A stretch of 64,000 nt of DNA from Haliea sp. E1-2-M8 (GTDB lineage Bacteria; Pseudomonadota; Gammaproteobacteria; Pseudomonadales; Halieaceae), in assembly GCF_030649675.1 (NCBI RefSeq), contig NZ_JAUTDR010000011.1, forward strand, positions 109,008 through 173,007, given 5' to 3'. Below, one piece after another: positions 46,578 through 56,547 of the stretch. Under the pieces are notes generated by a model that saw only the letters and a list, made by a program, of their open reading frames with translations, did no database searches and was not told where the DNA came from. The position numbers were made by a program, and so were the translations under genes. Each line of letters starts with the position of its first letter. Position 1 is the first letter of the stretch.

Positions 46578-46969
46578 TCCTTGCTGACATGTACCGTCGC
46601 CAGCCTGGCAACGTGTTCGTTCAATTGCTGGTTCAAAAGGCCGAGGAAGTGCGGCGAAGCCACCAGGATCAGGTTGTCGTAGCGGTTCCTGGTACGCCCT
46701 TCATTCAGGTGTTGGGCCAGCTCCGCTGCGAAGCGCTCGTGCTCATAATCCTTGGGGTTGGTAGGCTCCGCGAAGGCTCCGCGATTGGCGCCCTCCATGC
46801 CCTGGGATGTGGTCTGGAAATGCCCGGGCCGGTCGGAACTGAGGTCTTCATTTTTCTCCCGACTCTGGGGATGGGTGAATTCCTCCAGCAGGTTGAGGGT
46901 GCGGGGGCGCGCCTGAGTGGCAAACAGCCGGGCGCGGCTGGCGTTGGCAACAAGTAGCCAGGTGCTCAT
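46523..46969 (-). CDS. Host attachment family protein
   Basis: A 148-residue protein of the 'host attachment' (AtsE/Rcm) family: TWLLVANASRARLFATQARP near the start, LVASPHFLGLLNQQL in the second half. The fold resembles eRF1 domain 1/baeRF proteins, and the name comes from plant-attachment mutants; a role in translation quality control is possible. There is no signal peptide. It converges with the sortase gene and overlaps its 3' end. Confidence 0.82.
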   Translation of the reverse strand: MSTWLLVANASRARLFATQARPRTLNLLEEFTHPQSREKNEDLSSDRPGHFQTTSQGMEGANRGAFAEPTNPKDYEHERFAAELAQHLNEGRTRNRYDNLILVASPHFLGLLNQQLNEHVARLATVHVSKDYTALDEEDLVAKLDPLA

Positions 46970-47098
46970 GGACTCTCCTTCAGTGACTGCCTTCCCCCTG
47001 AACTATAGCGCACTCTGCCGAGTATCGCTGCCCCTGCCTCGCCCTCCCCACAGCCGCCTGGATCGTGTATGTTATGGCAAAAAAACGGGGGCGACGGG

Positions 47099-48250
47099 AT
47101 GACCGAGGAGGAGCCTGCCGGCGCGCAGGCGCAGTGCCAGAACTGTCGGGCCAGCCTGCTGGGGCCCTATTGCCACCACTGTGGTCAGCCTGCCAAACCG
47201 GTGGTCCGGTTTTTCGGGACCCTGGTAGTAGAGTTCCTGCAGGAAACCATCAGCCTGGACTCCCGCGCCATGCGCACGCTGGTGGCGTTGCTGACGCGGC
47301 CGGGATTCCTCACCAACGCCTACCTGCGTGGCCGGCGCAAGCGTTTTGTGCCACCGCTACGCCTCTTCCTGTTCACCAGCCTGGTGTGCATTTTCGCGAT
47401 CTGGCTGCTGAATGTCACCAGTGACCGGGATCTGGTGGTCGGTCCCGGCGGGGTGCTGACGCTGAACGGTGAGCTCAGTCCGGAGCAGCGCGAGCAGCTC
47501 GGAACGCGCATGGCCGACGAGCGGCTCGAGGAACTGGATCCGGCGCAGCGCGCCGAAATCGAAGAGCAGCTGGATCGCCTGGAAACGATACTCCAAAGCG
47601 GCGCGCGCGCGGCCGGCCGCGACACTGCCCAGCAGCCTTCGGCCGGTAATGACCCCGCCACCGCCGAAGCTGAACCTGCCGGGCCGGAGCCCCGGAGTTC
47701 AGGTGTCAACTTTACTGATGGAGAGCTGACCGTCGATGTGCCCTGGCTGTCGGAGACGAACAATCGACAACTGGAAGCCCGGCTGCGCAAGAGTATCGCC
47801 AAGATCAGCGAAGACCCGGACGATTTTCTCAGCGACCTGCTGGAAAACATCCCCCAGACCACCTTGCTACTGGTGCCGCTGTTGGCGCTGCTGATGAAGC
47901 TGGTCTATCCCTTCACCGGTCGCTATTACGTGGAACACCTTATTCACGCCCTGCACGGGCACGCCTTCCTGTTCCTGACGGTACTATTGCTGATCGGGCT
48001 GGATGTGGGGGACCGCCGATTATCGGTGGCCGCGAGCACGCCCCTGCAGTGGCTGGGCGAACTGCTGGGAATGGTCGAAGCCCTGTTGCTGCTCTGGGTG
48101 CCGATTTACTTTCTGCTGTCCCTGCGAGCGGTCTACGGGCAGTCCTGGGGCTTGACGGTGTGGAAGGGCTTCTGGCTCTGGCTCTGCTATTGCTTCCTCT
48201 TTTTCTTCGCCCTGGTCAGTCTGCTGCTGGTCAGCGTACTTGTCAGCTGA
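47099..48250 (+). CDS. DUF3667 membrane protein
   Basis: A 383-residue protein. The N-terminal zinc-ribbon-like segment C-x2-C...YCHHCGQ is the DUF3667 hallmark, followed by RFFGTLVVEFLQET, an amphipathic patch and a transmembrane helix (LFLFTSLVCIFAIWLL). A long charged, low-complexity loop (EQREQLGTRMADERLEEL onward, with an Ala/Pro/Glu-rich stretch) separates it from three C-terminal helices. ATG at 47099 is chosen over 47069 because the motif then lies at the usual distance. Function of the family is unknown. It precedes the thrS promoter. Confidence 0.75.
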   Translation: MTEEEPAGAQAQCQNCRASLLGPYCHHCGQPAKPVVRFFGTLVVEFLQETISLDSRAMRTLVALLTRPGFLTNAYLRGRRKRFVPPLRLFLFTSLVCIFAIWLLNVTSDRDLVVGPGGVLTLNGELSPEQREQLGTRMADERLEELDPAQRAEIEEQLDRLETILQSGARAAGRDTAQQPSAGNDPATAEAEPAGPEPRSSGVNFTDGELTVDVPWLSETNNRQLEARLRKSIAKISEDPDDFLSDLLENIPQTTLLLVPLLALLMKLVYPFTGRYYVEHLIHALHGHAFLFLTVLLLIGLDVGDRRLSVAASTPLQWLGELLGMVEALLLLWVPIYFLLSLRAVYGQSWGLTVWKGFWLWLCYCFLFFFALVSLLLVSVLVS

Positions 48251-48270
48251 AGCGCCAGCTGTGCTATACT
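48240..48270 (+). promoter_or_regulatory. Candidate promoter of thrS-infC operon
   Basis: TTGTCA, a 19-base spacer and TATACT, with TGC before the -10 giving an extended -10. The spacing is longer than ideal. The 113 bases between it and thrS would form the leader; the E. coli thrS leader mimics tRNA-Thr for autoregulation, but that fold was not confirmed here. Confidence 0.5.
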
Positions 48271-48383
48271 GCGCGCCCTGAATTTACCGGTTCGGGAAAA
48301 CCACGAACCTCAGCCCCCGATCCCTGATTGCAGCTGACTCACGTGGCCTTTAGTAGGGGCCACCACTGACAAAAGGAAAGCGC

Positions 48384-50315
48384 ATGCCCGCGATTACCCT
48401 GCCTGACGGCAGCCAGCGCCACTTTGACCAAGCCGTTTCCGTACACGATGTAGCCACTGCGATTGGCCCCGGCCTCGCCAAGGCCGCCCTGGCCGGCGTG
48501 GTCAACGGTCGCGAGGTGGATACCTCTCATGTCATTGAGCAGGATGCCAGCCTGGCCATCATCACCGAGCGCGACGAAGCTGGCCTGGAGGTCATCCGCC
48601 ACTCCACCGCCCACCTGCTGGCGATGGCGGTGCAGGAACTGTTCCCCGGCACCCAGGTGACAATCGGCCCGGTGATTGAGGACGGCTTTTATTACGACTT
48701 CGCCAGTGGCCACCACTTCACTCCGGAAGACCTGGAAAAGATCGAGCAGCGCATGCAGCAGATCGTCGAGGATGACCTGCCGGTGGAACGTCTGGTAATG
48801 AGCCGCGAACGTGCTGTCGAGCTGTTCCGCAACATGGGCGAGCACTACAAGGTGCAGATTATCCAGGACTTGCCCGAGGGTGAAGAGCTCTCCCTCTACC
48901 AACAGGGTCCGTGGATGGACCTCTGCCGCGGCCCGCACGTGCCCAACACCGGCAAGCTCAAGGCCTTCAAGCTGACCAAGGTGGCCGGCGCCTACTGGCG
49001 TGGCGATTCCAGCAACGAGATGCTGCAGCGGATCTACGGTACCGCCTGGGCCAACAAGAAGCAGTTGCAGGAGTACCTGACCCGGATCGAAGAGGCGGAG
49101 AAGCGCGACCACCGCCGGATCGGCAAGAAGCTGGGGCTGTTCCATACCCAGGAAGAGGCGCCGGGCATGGTGTTCTGGCACCCGGACGGCTGGACCCTGT
49201 ACCAGGTCATCGAGCAATACATGCGCCAGGCTCAGCGTGCCCATGGTTACCAGGAGATCCGCACCCCACAACTGGTGGACATGTCCCTGTGGGAGCGCTC
49301 CGGCCACGCCGACAAGTTCGGCGACGACATGTTCACACTGCAGTCCGAGGAGCGCCAGTTCGCGGTCAAGCCCATGAACTGCCCCTGCCACGTGCAGGTG
49401 TTCAACCAGGGCCTGAAGTCCTACCGGGAGCTGCCGCTGCGCCTGGCCGAATTCGGCAGCTGTCACCGCAACGAGCCCTCGGGCTCCCTGCACGGGATCA
49501 TGCGGGTGCGTGGTTTTACCCAGGACGATGCACATATCTTCTGCACCGAAGACCAGATCCAGCCTGAAGTTGCCAGCTTCATCGACTTCCTGCACGCGGT
49601 GTATGCGGATTTCGGCTTCAGCGAAGTTATCTATCGGCTGTCGACGCGTCCGGCACAGCGGGTCGGTTCGGAGGCCGACTGGGACCGGGCCGAGCAGGCG
49701 CTGGCACAGGCTCTGGACGCCCATGGCCTGCCCTGGCAGGAACTGCCGGGGGAGGGCGCTTTCTACGGCCCGAAGATTGAGTTTTCCCTGAAAGACTGCA
49801 TCGGCCGGGTCTGGCAGCTGGGTACGATGCAGGTGGACTTTTCCATGCCGGGCCGTCTCGGCGCCCAGTATGTGGCGGAAGACGGCTCGCGGCAGGTGCC
49901 GGTTATGCTGCACCGGGCCATCCTCGGCTCCTTTGAGCGTTTCATCGGAATTTTGATCGAACACTACGAGGGCGTGTTCCCCACCTGGCTGGCCCCGAAC
50001 CAGGCAGTTGTGTTGAATATTACCGACAAACAGGCCGAATATGCCCGGATTGTGGAAGATTCCTTGAAAAACAAAGGCTTTCGGGTCCATTCGGACTTGA
50101 GAAATGAGAAAATCGGCTTTAAAATTCGCGAGCACACAATTCAGAAGGTTCCCTACCTGTTGGTGGTGGGGGATAAAGAGGTTGAAACACAGACTGTGGC
50201 CGTGAGGGCCCGTCGTGGCGAGGACCTGGGTTCATTGAGCCTGGACGCGCTGGCAGCGCTGCTCGCGGACGATGTGGCACGTCGCGGCCGTATTGCATTG
50301 GAGAATCAGCATTAA
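48384..50315 (+). CDS. thrS: Threonine-tRNA ligase
   Basis: A 643-residue class II synthetase (E. coli 642). It has an N-terminal TGS domain ([19 protein letters not shown]), the editing domain with [17 protein letters not shown], the catalytic core with zinc ligands (PMNCPCH, plus H later in LHRAILGS), FRNEPSG-like motif 2 ([10 protein letters not shown]) and a C-terminal anticodon-binding domain. It charges tRNA-Thr and clears mischarged Ser. Its stop codon overlaps the AUU start of infC. Confidence 0.98.
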   Translation: MPAITLPDGSQRHFDQAVSVHDVATAIGPGLAKAALAGVVNGREVDTSHVIEQDASLAIITERDEAGLEVIRHSTAHLLAMAVQELFPGTQVTIGPVIEDGFYYDFASGHHFTPEDLEKIEQRMQQIVEDDLPVERLVMSRERAVELFRNMGEHYKVQIIQDLPEGEELSLYQQGPWMDLCRGPHVPNTGKLKAFKLTKVAGAYWRGDSSNEMLQRIYGTAWANKKQLQEYLTRIEEAEKRDHRRIGKKLGLFHTQEEAPGMVFWHPDGWTLYQVIEQYMRQAQRAHGYQEIRTPQLVDMSLWERSGHADKFGDDMFTLQSEERQFAVKPMNCPCHVQVFNQGLKSYRELPLRLAEFGSCHRNEPSGSLHGIMRVRGFTQDDAHIFCTEDQIQPEVASFIDFLHAVYADFGFSEVIYRLSTRPAQRVGSEADWDRAEQALAQALDAHGLPWQELPGEGAFYGPKIEFSLKDCIGRVWQLGTMQVDFSMPGRLGAQYVAEDGSRQVPVMLHRAILGSFERFIGILIEHYEGVFPTWLAPNQAVVLNITDKQAEYARIVEDSLKNKGFRVHSDLRNEKIGFKIREHTIQKVPYLLVVGDKEVETQTVAVRARRGEDLGSLSLDALAALLADDVARRGRIALENQH

Positions 50316-50847
50316 GAAAGATATCGGCAAGGGCGCCTCCAAGAAAGCCCTGATCAATGACCAGATTACGTCAGACCCGGTGCGCCTTATTGGCGCCGAC
50401 GGTGAACAGGTAGGCATTGTGTCTTTGCGAGAGGCACTGGCGGCGGCGGAAGCGGCCACCATGGACCTCGTGTTGATAGCTGATTCAGAGCCCCCGGTCT
50501 GCAAGGTGATGGACTATGGGAAGCATGTGTTCGAGGCCAAGAAACAGAAGAATCTGCAGAAGAAGAAGCAGAAGCGGACACAAGTAAAGGAAATGAAGTT
50601 TCGTCCAGGGACGGAGGAAGGAGACTACCAGGTAAAACTACGCAACCTGGTGCGTTTTCTGGAGCAAGGCGATAAGGCCAAGGTCACGCTGCGGTTTCGC
50701 GGTCGTGAAATGGCTCACCAGGAAATCGGCATGGAGCTACTCAAGCGGGTAGAAGCTGATCTGGCCGAATTGGGCGGTGTCGAGCAATTTCCGAAAATGG
50801 AAGGGCGACAGTTGACTATGGTGATCGCACCAAGGAAGAAGAGCTAG
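50311..50847 (+). CDS. infC: Translation initiation factor IF-3
   Basis: A 178-residue IF-3 read from an ATT start codon (50311), 7 bases after GGAG and overlapping the thrS stop (ATTAA). ATT is the rare start of E. coli infC, through which IF-3 represses its own translation; the same control is expected here. The N-terminal domain has [18 protein letters not shown] and the C-terminal domain [12 protein letters not shown]. An in-frame ATG at 50272 lies inside thrS and is not favoured. It leads into rpmI and rplT. Confidence 0.95.
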   Translation: MKKDIGKGASKKALINDQITSDPVRLIGADGEQVGIVSLREALAAAEAATMDLVLIADSEPPVCKVMDYGKHVFEAKKQKNLQKKKQKRTQVKEMKFRPGTEEGDYQVKLRNLVRFLEQGDKAKVTLRFRGREMAHQEIGMELLKRVEADLAELGGVEQFPKMEGRQLTMVIAPRKKS

Positions 50848-50905
50848 GGCCCGTGAATGCCCTTTTTCTTCACTTTTAATTGATGCCAATGCGGAGTATC
50901 TGACG

Positions 50906-51100
50906 ATGCCAAAAGCGAAAATTCACAGCGGGGCTGCCAAGCGTTTCAAGAAAACGGCTGGCGGTTACAAGCGCAAGAGCGCTTACAAAAGCCATATCCT
51001 GACCAAGATGACCACCAAGCGCAAGCGTCAACTGCGCGGGACCTCCATGGTCCACGCCAGTGACAAAGTGCACGTAGACCGCATGTTGCGGGCCTGCTGA
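50906..51100 (+). CDS. rpmI: 50S ribosomal protein L35
   Basis: A 64-residue basic protein, the usual L35 size: [20 protein letters not shown] at the start and [15 protein letters not shown] near the end. It is part of the conserved infC-rpmI-rplT operon; in E. coli L20 represses both rpmI and rplT through an mRNA fold. Confidence 0.97.
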   Translation: MPKAKIHSGAAKRFKKTAGGYKRKSAYKSHILTKMTTKRKRQLRGTSMVHASDKVHVDRMLRAC

Positions 51101-51129
51101 CGGTTATCATCCAGTATTAGGAGAAGACT

Positions 51130-51486
51130 ATGCCCCGCGTAAAACGTGGTGTTACGGCTCATCGCCGTCACAAGAAAATCCTGAAACAGGCCAAGGGCTA
51201 TTATGGCGCCCGCAGCCGTGTGTTTCGTGTAGCCAAGCAGGCTGTTACCAAGGCAGGCCAGTACGCCTACCGCGACCGCCGTCAGCGCAAGCGCCAGTTC
51301 CGGGCGCTGTGGATCACGCGTATCAACGCCCAGTCCCGCGCCAACGGCCTCAGCTATAGCCGCCTGATCAATGGCCTGAAGAAAGCCGAAATCGGCCTGG
51401 ATCGACGCGTCCTCTCGGACCTGGCGGTGCATGACAAGCCGGCTTTTGCAGCGATAGTGGAGCAAGCGAAGGCCGCACTGGCCTGA
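51130..51486 (+). CDS. rplT: 50S ribosomal protein L20
   Basis: A 118-residue basic protein of the usual length ([20 protein letters not shown], then [20 protein letters not shown]). It is needed early in 50S assembly and autoregulates the operon in E. coli. A good ribosome binding site (AGGAGAAG) precedes it and a strong terminator follows. Confidence 0.98.
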   Translation: MPRVKRGVTAHRRHKKILKQAKGYYGARSRVFRVAKQAVTKAGQYAYRDRRQRKRQFRALWITRINAQSRANGLSYSRLINGLKKAEIGLDRRVLSDLAVHDKPAFAAIVEQAKAALA

Positions 51487-51540
51487 GCCCACCCTGGCCG
51501 CGCTTCGGCGCGGATCGCTGGCTACATTTGCAAGACCACG

Positions 51541-51575
51541 AAAGGGAAAGGGCACTGCTCTTTCCCTTTTTTGTT
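51541..51575 (+). terminator. Rho-independent terminator after rplT
   Basis: AAAGGGAAAG and CTTTCCCTTT form a perfect 10-bp stem around GGCACTGCT, followed by a T-rich tail. It ends the thrS-infC-rpmI-rplT transcript. Confidence 0.9.
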
Positions 51576-51611
51576 TGGTTTTTGGTTGGGCAGTGAATTG
51601 TCGTCCGGGCA

Positions 51612-51709
51612 GGCGGTGGGGACCTGGCCGGACACGCCGCAAGTACGTCCGTGTAGGCTCGGCGGCGGCCGTCCATGGCCGCCGACGGTCCGGCCAGGCC
51701 CCCACCGCC
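51612..51709. repeat. Long hairpin repeat, copy 1 (reverse orientation)
   Basis: Arms of about 21 bases (GGCGGTGGGG-A-CCTGGCCGGAC against its complement) enclose a core with CGCCGCAAGTACGTCCGTGT and CGGCGGCCGTCCATGGCCGCCG-type palindromes. The core is the reverse complement of the core of the two copies at 51853-52027, with several substitutions. Part of the 640-base gap between rplT and pheS; nothing is recognised at 51710-51852. Confidence 0.8.
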
Positions 51710-51852
51710 CGCGCCGGACTACCTTCGGCGCGTTGAAGAGGCACCAAACAAGAATTTGCTGGGGGTGGTGGGTCTGGCACGAGGGTAGTGGCAGTGGCTT
51801 GTATGGCCGACCAGTGGCGGATGTGGCACTGAAGGGAGCCTCGAGGGGGCAG

Positions 51853-52027
51853 GGTGGGGGTTTCGGGACCGTTGAGCGCATGGATGCGCGATACGAGCCT
51901 ACATGGACGTATTCACGGCGCGCCCCGAAACCCCCACCCGGGTGGGGGTTTCGGGACCGTTGAGCGCATGGATGCGCGATACGAGCCTACATGGACGTAT
52001 TCACGGCGAGTCCCGAAACCCCCACCC
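51853..52027. repeat. Long hairpin repeats, copies 2 and 3 (tandem)
   Basis: Two units of about 87 bases lie head to tail (51853-51939, 51940-52027), identical but for about four bases. Each is bounded by inverted ends GGTGGGGGTTTCGGG and CCCGAAACCCCCACC and has a core with GCGCATGGATGCGC and GAGCCTACATGGACGTATTC. A unit folds into one long hairpin. It lies just before pheS, whose leader occupies 52028-52126. The family is REP-like; the associated transposase is not in the window. Confidence 0.85.
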
Positions 52028-52048
52028 TGGTCGCTCGAGGCGGCGTAA

Positions 52049-53140
<1,092 letters not shown>

Positions 53141-53160
53141 TAGACCACGGAGACAGATCA

Positions 53161-55560
53161 GTGAAAATCAGCGAACAATGGCTGCGCGAGTGGGTTAATC
53201 CGCCGCTGTCCAGCGACGAACTGGCCCACCAGCTCACCATGGCCGGCCTGGAAGTGGATGCCCTGGAGCCGGTGGCCGGCACCTTCAGCGGTGTGGTGGT
53301 AGCGGAAATCACCCACGCCGAACAGCACCCGGATGCGGACAAGCTGCGCGTCTGTACGGTCAACATGGGCGCAGATACAGTGCAGATTGTCTGCGGCGCG
53401 CCCAACGCCCGGGTGGGGTTGAAAGCACCTTTGGCCCGGGTCGGCGCGGTACTGCCGGGGGACTTCAAAATCAAGAAAGCGAAGCTGCGCGGCGTCGAGT
53501 CCCAGGGCATGCTTTGCGCAGAGGCCGAATTGGGCCTTTCCGACGCCAGTGAAGGTTTGATGGCGCTGCCGGCGGATGCTCCCGTGGGAACCGATCTGCG
53601 CGACTACCTGCAGTTGGATGACCACCTGATTGAAATCGGCCTCACCCCGAACCGGGCCGACTGCCTGGGCATCGCCGGCATTGCCCGCGAGGTCGGCCTG
53701 CTGAACGGCCTGCCGGTGAACGAGGTCAGCTGCGAACCGGTGGCCGCCGCGGTCGAGGACACCTTCCAGGTGCAGTTGGAGGCGCCGGAGCGCTGCCCGC
53801 GCTATGTCGGCCGGGTCATCCGGAATATCGATATTTCGCGCCCGTCACCCCTGTGGCTACAGGAAAAACTGCGCCGCTGCGGCCTGCGCAGCATCGATGC
53901 GGTGGTGGACGTCACCAACTATATCCTGCTCGAACTGGGCCAGCCCATGCATGCGTTCGATCTGGATCGGCTGCAGGGCGGCATCGTGGTGCGTACCGCG
54001 CAGGCGGGCGAGAGCCTGCCACTGCTGGATGGCCAGACTGCCGAATTGCGCGACGACACGCTCGTGATTGCCGACCATGGCGGTCCGGTGGCGATGGCCG
54101 GAATCATGGGCGGTGAGCCGACTGCGGTGGGCGAGGGCACAAGCCACCTGTTCCTGGAATCGGCGTTCTTTGCCCCAGGGCCCCTGGCGGGGCAGGCTCG
54201 CAGCTATGGCCTGCACACGGATTCCTCCCACCGTTTCGAGCGCGGTGTGGATTTCCGGCTGCAACGCAGCGCCCTGGAACGCGCCACCCGTCTGTTGCTG
54301 GATATCGTAGGCGGCGAGCCCGGTCCGGTGATCGAGGCCGTAGCTGAGGCGCAACTGCCCGTGCGCCCGGACGTGGCGCTGCGTCGCGCGCGCATTCCCC
54401 GTCTGCTGGGCTTCGAGCTGGCGGATGCGGATGTCGAGCGGATCCTGACCGGGCTCGGCCTCGGGGTGACCGCAACCGCCGAAGGCTGGCTCTGCAGTGT
54501 CCCCAGTTGGCGTTTCGATATCAGTATCGAGGCCGACCTGCTGGAAGAGCTGGCGCGGGTGTATGGCTATAACCGCCTGCCGGTCAGCCATATCCAGGCC
54601 GCTCTCGTCATCCCCCCGAAACCCGAGTCGCGCCTGTCCCTGCGCAGTTTGCGTCGCCACCTCTGTGCCCGCGGCTACCGGGAAGCGATCACCTACAGCT
54701 TTGTCGATCCCAGGCTGCAGCAGTTGTTCGACCCGGCGGTGGACCCTGTTGCCCTGGAGAACCCGATCTCCGCGGAGATGGCGGTGATGCGCAGCAGCCT
54801 GTTGCCCGGCCTGGCCAGCGCGGTCCAGCGCAGCGCCCATCGCCAGCAGAGCCGTGTGCGCCTGTTCGAGACCGGTCTGCGCTTTATTCCGGGCGCCCCG
54901 GGAGCGGGCCTGGCGGGGCTGCGACAGGTGCCCACCCTGGCGATGATGATCAGTGGCCAGCGCTTTGCGGAGTCCTGGTCAGTGGCGTCCGCGGCCGCTG
55001 ATTTCTACGATCTCAAGGGCGATCTTGAAAGCCTGCTGGGGCTCGGGCGCTGCCAGGGCGAGTTTGCCTTCCGCGCGGCCGAGCACCCCGCCCTGCACCC
55101 GGGCCAGACTGCTGAAATAACCCGAACGGGGCAGGTGGTGGGCCGGATCGGCGCTCTGCACCCGGCGGTGCTCGCGGCGCTGGACATCAATGGTCCGGTG
55201 CTGGCCTGCGAAATGGACCTGGATGCCCTGCTGGAAGGCGAGCTGCCTGCGTTTGGCGAATTGTCGCGCTTCCCCGAGGTTCGCCGGGATTTGTCGGTGT
55301 TGGTGGACAAATCCGTGCCTGCAGCTACCCTGATGCAGAATGTCACCGCAGCGGCGGGAGCTTACCTGCGTGAGTTAAGGTTGTTTGATGTCTATGAAGG
55401 GAAAGGCATTGATCCTAAAAGAAAAAGTCTTGCATTTGGTTTGACTTTCCGGGATCAATCACGCACTCTAAGTGACGAAGTGGTGAACCAGGCCATGGAT
55501 CAAGTGATTGATTCCTTGGAAAAAAACTATAACGCTGAGCTCAGGAACCAGGCACTGTAG
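53161..55560 (+). CDS. pheT: Phenylalanine-tRNA ligase beta subunit
   Basis: A 799-residue subunit (E. coli 795), read from a GTG. It has an N-terminal OB-fold tRNA-binding domain (about 39-150), B1/B5 domains, the core with the editing site, and a C-terminal anticodon-binding ferredoxin fold ([19 protein letters not shown]). It edits Tyr-tRNA-Phe. The C-terminal 60 codons are somewhat richer in A/T than the rest. It is followed at once by ihfA, as in other gammaproteobacteria. Confidence 0.98.
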   Translation: MKISEQWLREWVNPPLSSDELAHQLTMAGLEVDALEPVAGTFSGVVVAEITHAEQHPDADKLRVCTVNMGADTVQIVCGAPNARVGLKAPLARVGAVLPGDFKIKKAKLRGVESQGMLCAEAELGLSDASEGLMALPADAPVGTDLRDYLQLDDHLIEIGLTPNRADCLGIAGIAREVGLLNGLPVNEVSCEPVAAAVEDTFQVQLEAPERCPRYVGRVIRNIDISRPSPLWLQEKLRRCGLRSIDAVVDVTNYILLELGQPMHAFDLDRLQGGIVVRTAQAGESLPLLDGQTAELRDDTLVIADHGGPVAMAGIMGGEPTAVGEGTSHLFLESAFFAPGPLAGQARSYGLHTDSSHRFERGVDFRLQRSALERATRLLLDIVGGEPGPVIEAVAEAQLPVRPDVALRRARIPRLLGFELADADVERILTGLGLGVTATAEGWLCSVPSWRFDISIEADLLEELARVYGYNRLPVSHIQAALVIPPKPESRLSLRSLRRHLCARGYREAITYSFVDPRLQQLFDPAVDPVALENPISAEMAVMRSSLLPGLASAVQRSAHRQQSRVRLFETGLRFIPGAPGAGLAGLRQVPTLAMMISGQRFAESWSVASAAADFYDLKGDLESLLGLGRCQGEFAFRAAEHPALHPGQTAEITRTGQVVGRIGALHPAVLAALDINGPVLACEMDLDALLEGELPAFGELSRFPEVRRDLSVLVDKSVPAATLMQNVTAAAGAYLRELRLFDVYEGKGIDPKRKSLAFGLTFRDQSRTLSDEVVNQAMDQVIDSLEKNYNAELRNQAL

Positions 55561-55565
55561 ATACG

Positions 55566-55871
55566 ATGGCTGCTCTCACAAAATCCGAAATGGCCGAGCG
55601 CCTGTTTGAAGAGCTCGGGCTCAACAAACGGGAAGCCAAGGAGATTGTTGAGCTATTCTTCGAGGAGATTCGCGCCAGCCTGGAGGGCAACGAGCAGGTC
55701 AAGCTGTCCGGTTTCGGCAATTTTGACCTGCGCGACAAGAGCCAGCGTCCCGGTCGCAATCCCAAGACCGGGGAGGAAATTCCAATTTCTGCACGTCGGG
55801 TGGTCACGTTTCGCCCGGGGCAAAAGCTGAAAGCACGGGTAGAAGAATATGTTGGAACCGAGTCACAATAA
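55566..55871 (+). CDS. ihfA: Integration host factor subunit alpha
   Basis: A 101-residue DNABII protein: [20 protein letters not shown], the beta-arm [20 protein letters not shown] with the intercalating proline, and KLKARVEEY at the end. It pairs with IhfB (12714). It starts 5 bases after pheT and overlaps the MerR-like gene by 23 bases. It is the likely host factor for the integrase of the neighbouring element. Confidence 0.97.
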   Translation: MAALTKSEMAERLFEELGLNKREAKEIVELFFEEIRASLEGNEQVKLSGFGNFDLRDKSQRPGRNPKTGEEIPISARRVVTFRPGQKLKARVEEYVGTESQ

Positions 55872-56211
55872 CGAGTTGCCGGCGATCCCGGGCAAGCGCT
55901 ACTTCACCATCGGCGAGGTCAGTGAGCTGTGTGCGGTCAAGCCGCACGTTCTTCGCTACTGGGAGCAGGAATTTCCCCAGCTGAAGCCGGTCAAGCGGCG
56001 CGGCAATCGCCGCTACTACCAGCGCGAAGATGTCCTCACCATTCGCCAGATCCGCACCCTGCTGTACGACCAGGGCTACACCATCGGCGGCGCCCGCCAG
56101 CGCATGACCACGGAAGAGCCCGATCCCCTGCAGTTGGACATACAGGCCGTGCTCAAGGAAACCATCGAAGAGCTTGAGGACGTGCTGAAGGTACTGGCCC
56201 CGGTTAAATAG
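55849..56211 (+). CDS. MerR-family transcriptional regulator
   Basis: A 120-residue protein with a MerR winged helix-turn-helix ([20 protein letters not shown], then [20 protein letters not shown]) followed by a helix ([13 protein letters not shown]). This short form directly after ihfA is conserved across gammaproteobacteria; its targets are unknown. The lack of cysteines in the effector region speaks against metal sensing. Confidence 0.9.
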   Translation: MLEPSHNNELPAIPGKRYFTIGEVSELCAVKPHVLRYWEQEFPQLKPVKRRGNRRYYQREDVLTIRQIRTLLYDQGYTIGGARQRMTTEEPDPLQLDIQAVLKETIEELEDVLKVLAPVK

Positions 56212-56214
56212 AGT

Positions 56215-56242
56215 TTGTCTTCAGGGCCCCATTCAGTATAAT
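56215..56242 (+). promoter_or_regulatory. Promoter of tRNA-Pro
   Basis: TTGTCT, a 16-base spacer and TATAAT, 25 bases before the tRNA, with a GC-rich discriminator (GCCGGCC). Confidence 0.8.
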
Positions 56243-56267
56243 GCCGGCCTCGCGACAAGCGACTTCT

Positions 56268-56344
56268 CGGGGCGTAGCGCAGCCTGGTAGCGCACCACAC
56301 TGGGGGTGTGGTGGTCGCAGGTTCAAATCCTGCCGTCCCGACCA
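56268..56344 (+). tRNA. tRNA-Pro(GGG)
   Basis: A 77-base cloverleaf with encoded CCA. The acceptor CGGGGCG pairs with CGTCCCG; the anticodon loop CTGGGGG gives anticodon GGG, and the T-arm has GGTTCAAATCC. The integrase gene 203 bases downstream shows that the 3' end is the probable integration site of the element to the right. Confidence 0.96.
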
Positions 56345-56377
56345 AATACCTCTCCAGCAACATCCGTTAATATTTCT

Positions 56378-56405
56378 AAAGCCCTGTTCTCAGGGCTTTT
56401 TTTTG
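56378..56405 (+). terminator. Rho-independent terminator after tRNA-Pro
   Basis: AAAGCCCTG, loop TTCT, CAGGGCTTT, then TTTTT. It ends the tRNA transcript and isolates it from the integrase gene. Confidence 0.88.
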
Positions 56406-56447
56406 CTTTATTGTCTATACTCAGTCCGTAAGCGTCCATTAATAACC

Positions 56448-56530
56448 GGGGGCATACCCCCAAAAGTGGGGGTACATACGGGGGTATATCGCGTACCCCC
56501 GGAGCGCGTACCCCCAAATTGGATACCCCC
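56448..56530. repeat. TACCCCC iterons before the integrase gene
   Basis: Six copies of TACCCCC or its complement GGGGGTA lie at 56455, 56468, 56480, 56494, 56509 and 56524, plus a partial GGGGGCA at 56448. The last three direct copies are 15 bases apart. Similar iterated sites stand before P4-type integrases of Pseudomonas islands, and probably are arm-type integrase or excisionase sites. The array ends 18 bases before the integrase start. Confidence 0.75.
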
Positions 56531-56547
56531 AGGGGAAGGAGCGCGGC

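Noticed and set aside
48339..50135. 598-residue open frame opposite thrS
   Set aside because: thrS is complete and conserved; no motif is seen in the minus frame.
51571..51963. 130-codon open frame between rplT and pheS
   Set aside because: It runs through the hairpin repeats and encodes repeated Trp/Gly/Arg-rich peptides that only mirror the DNA repeat.
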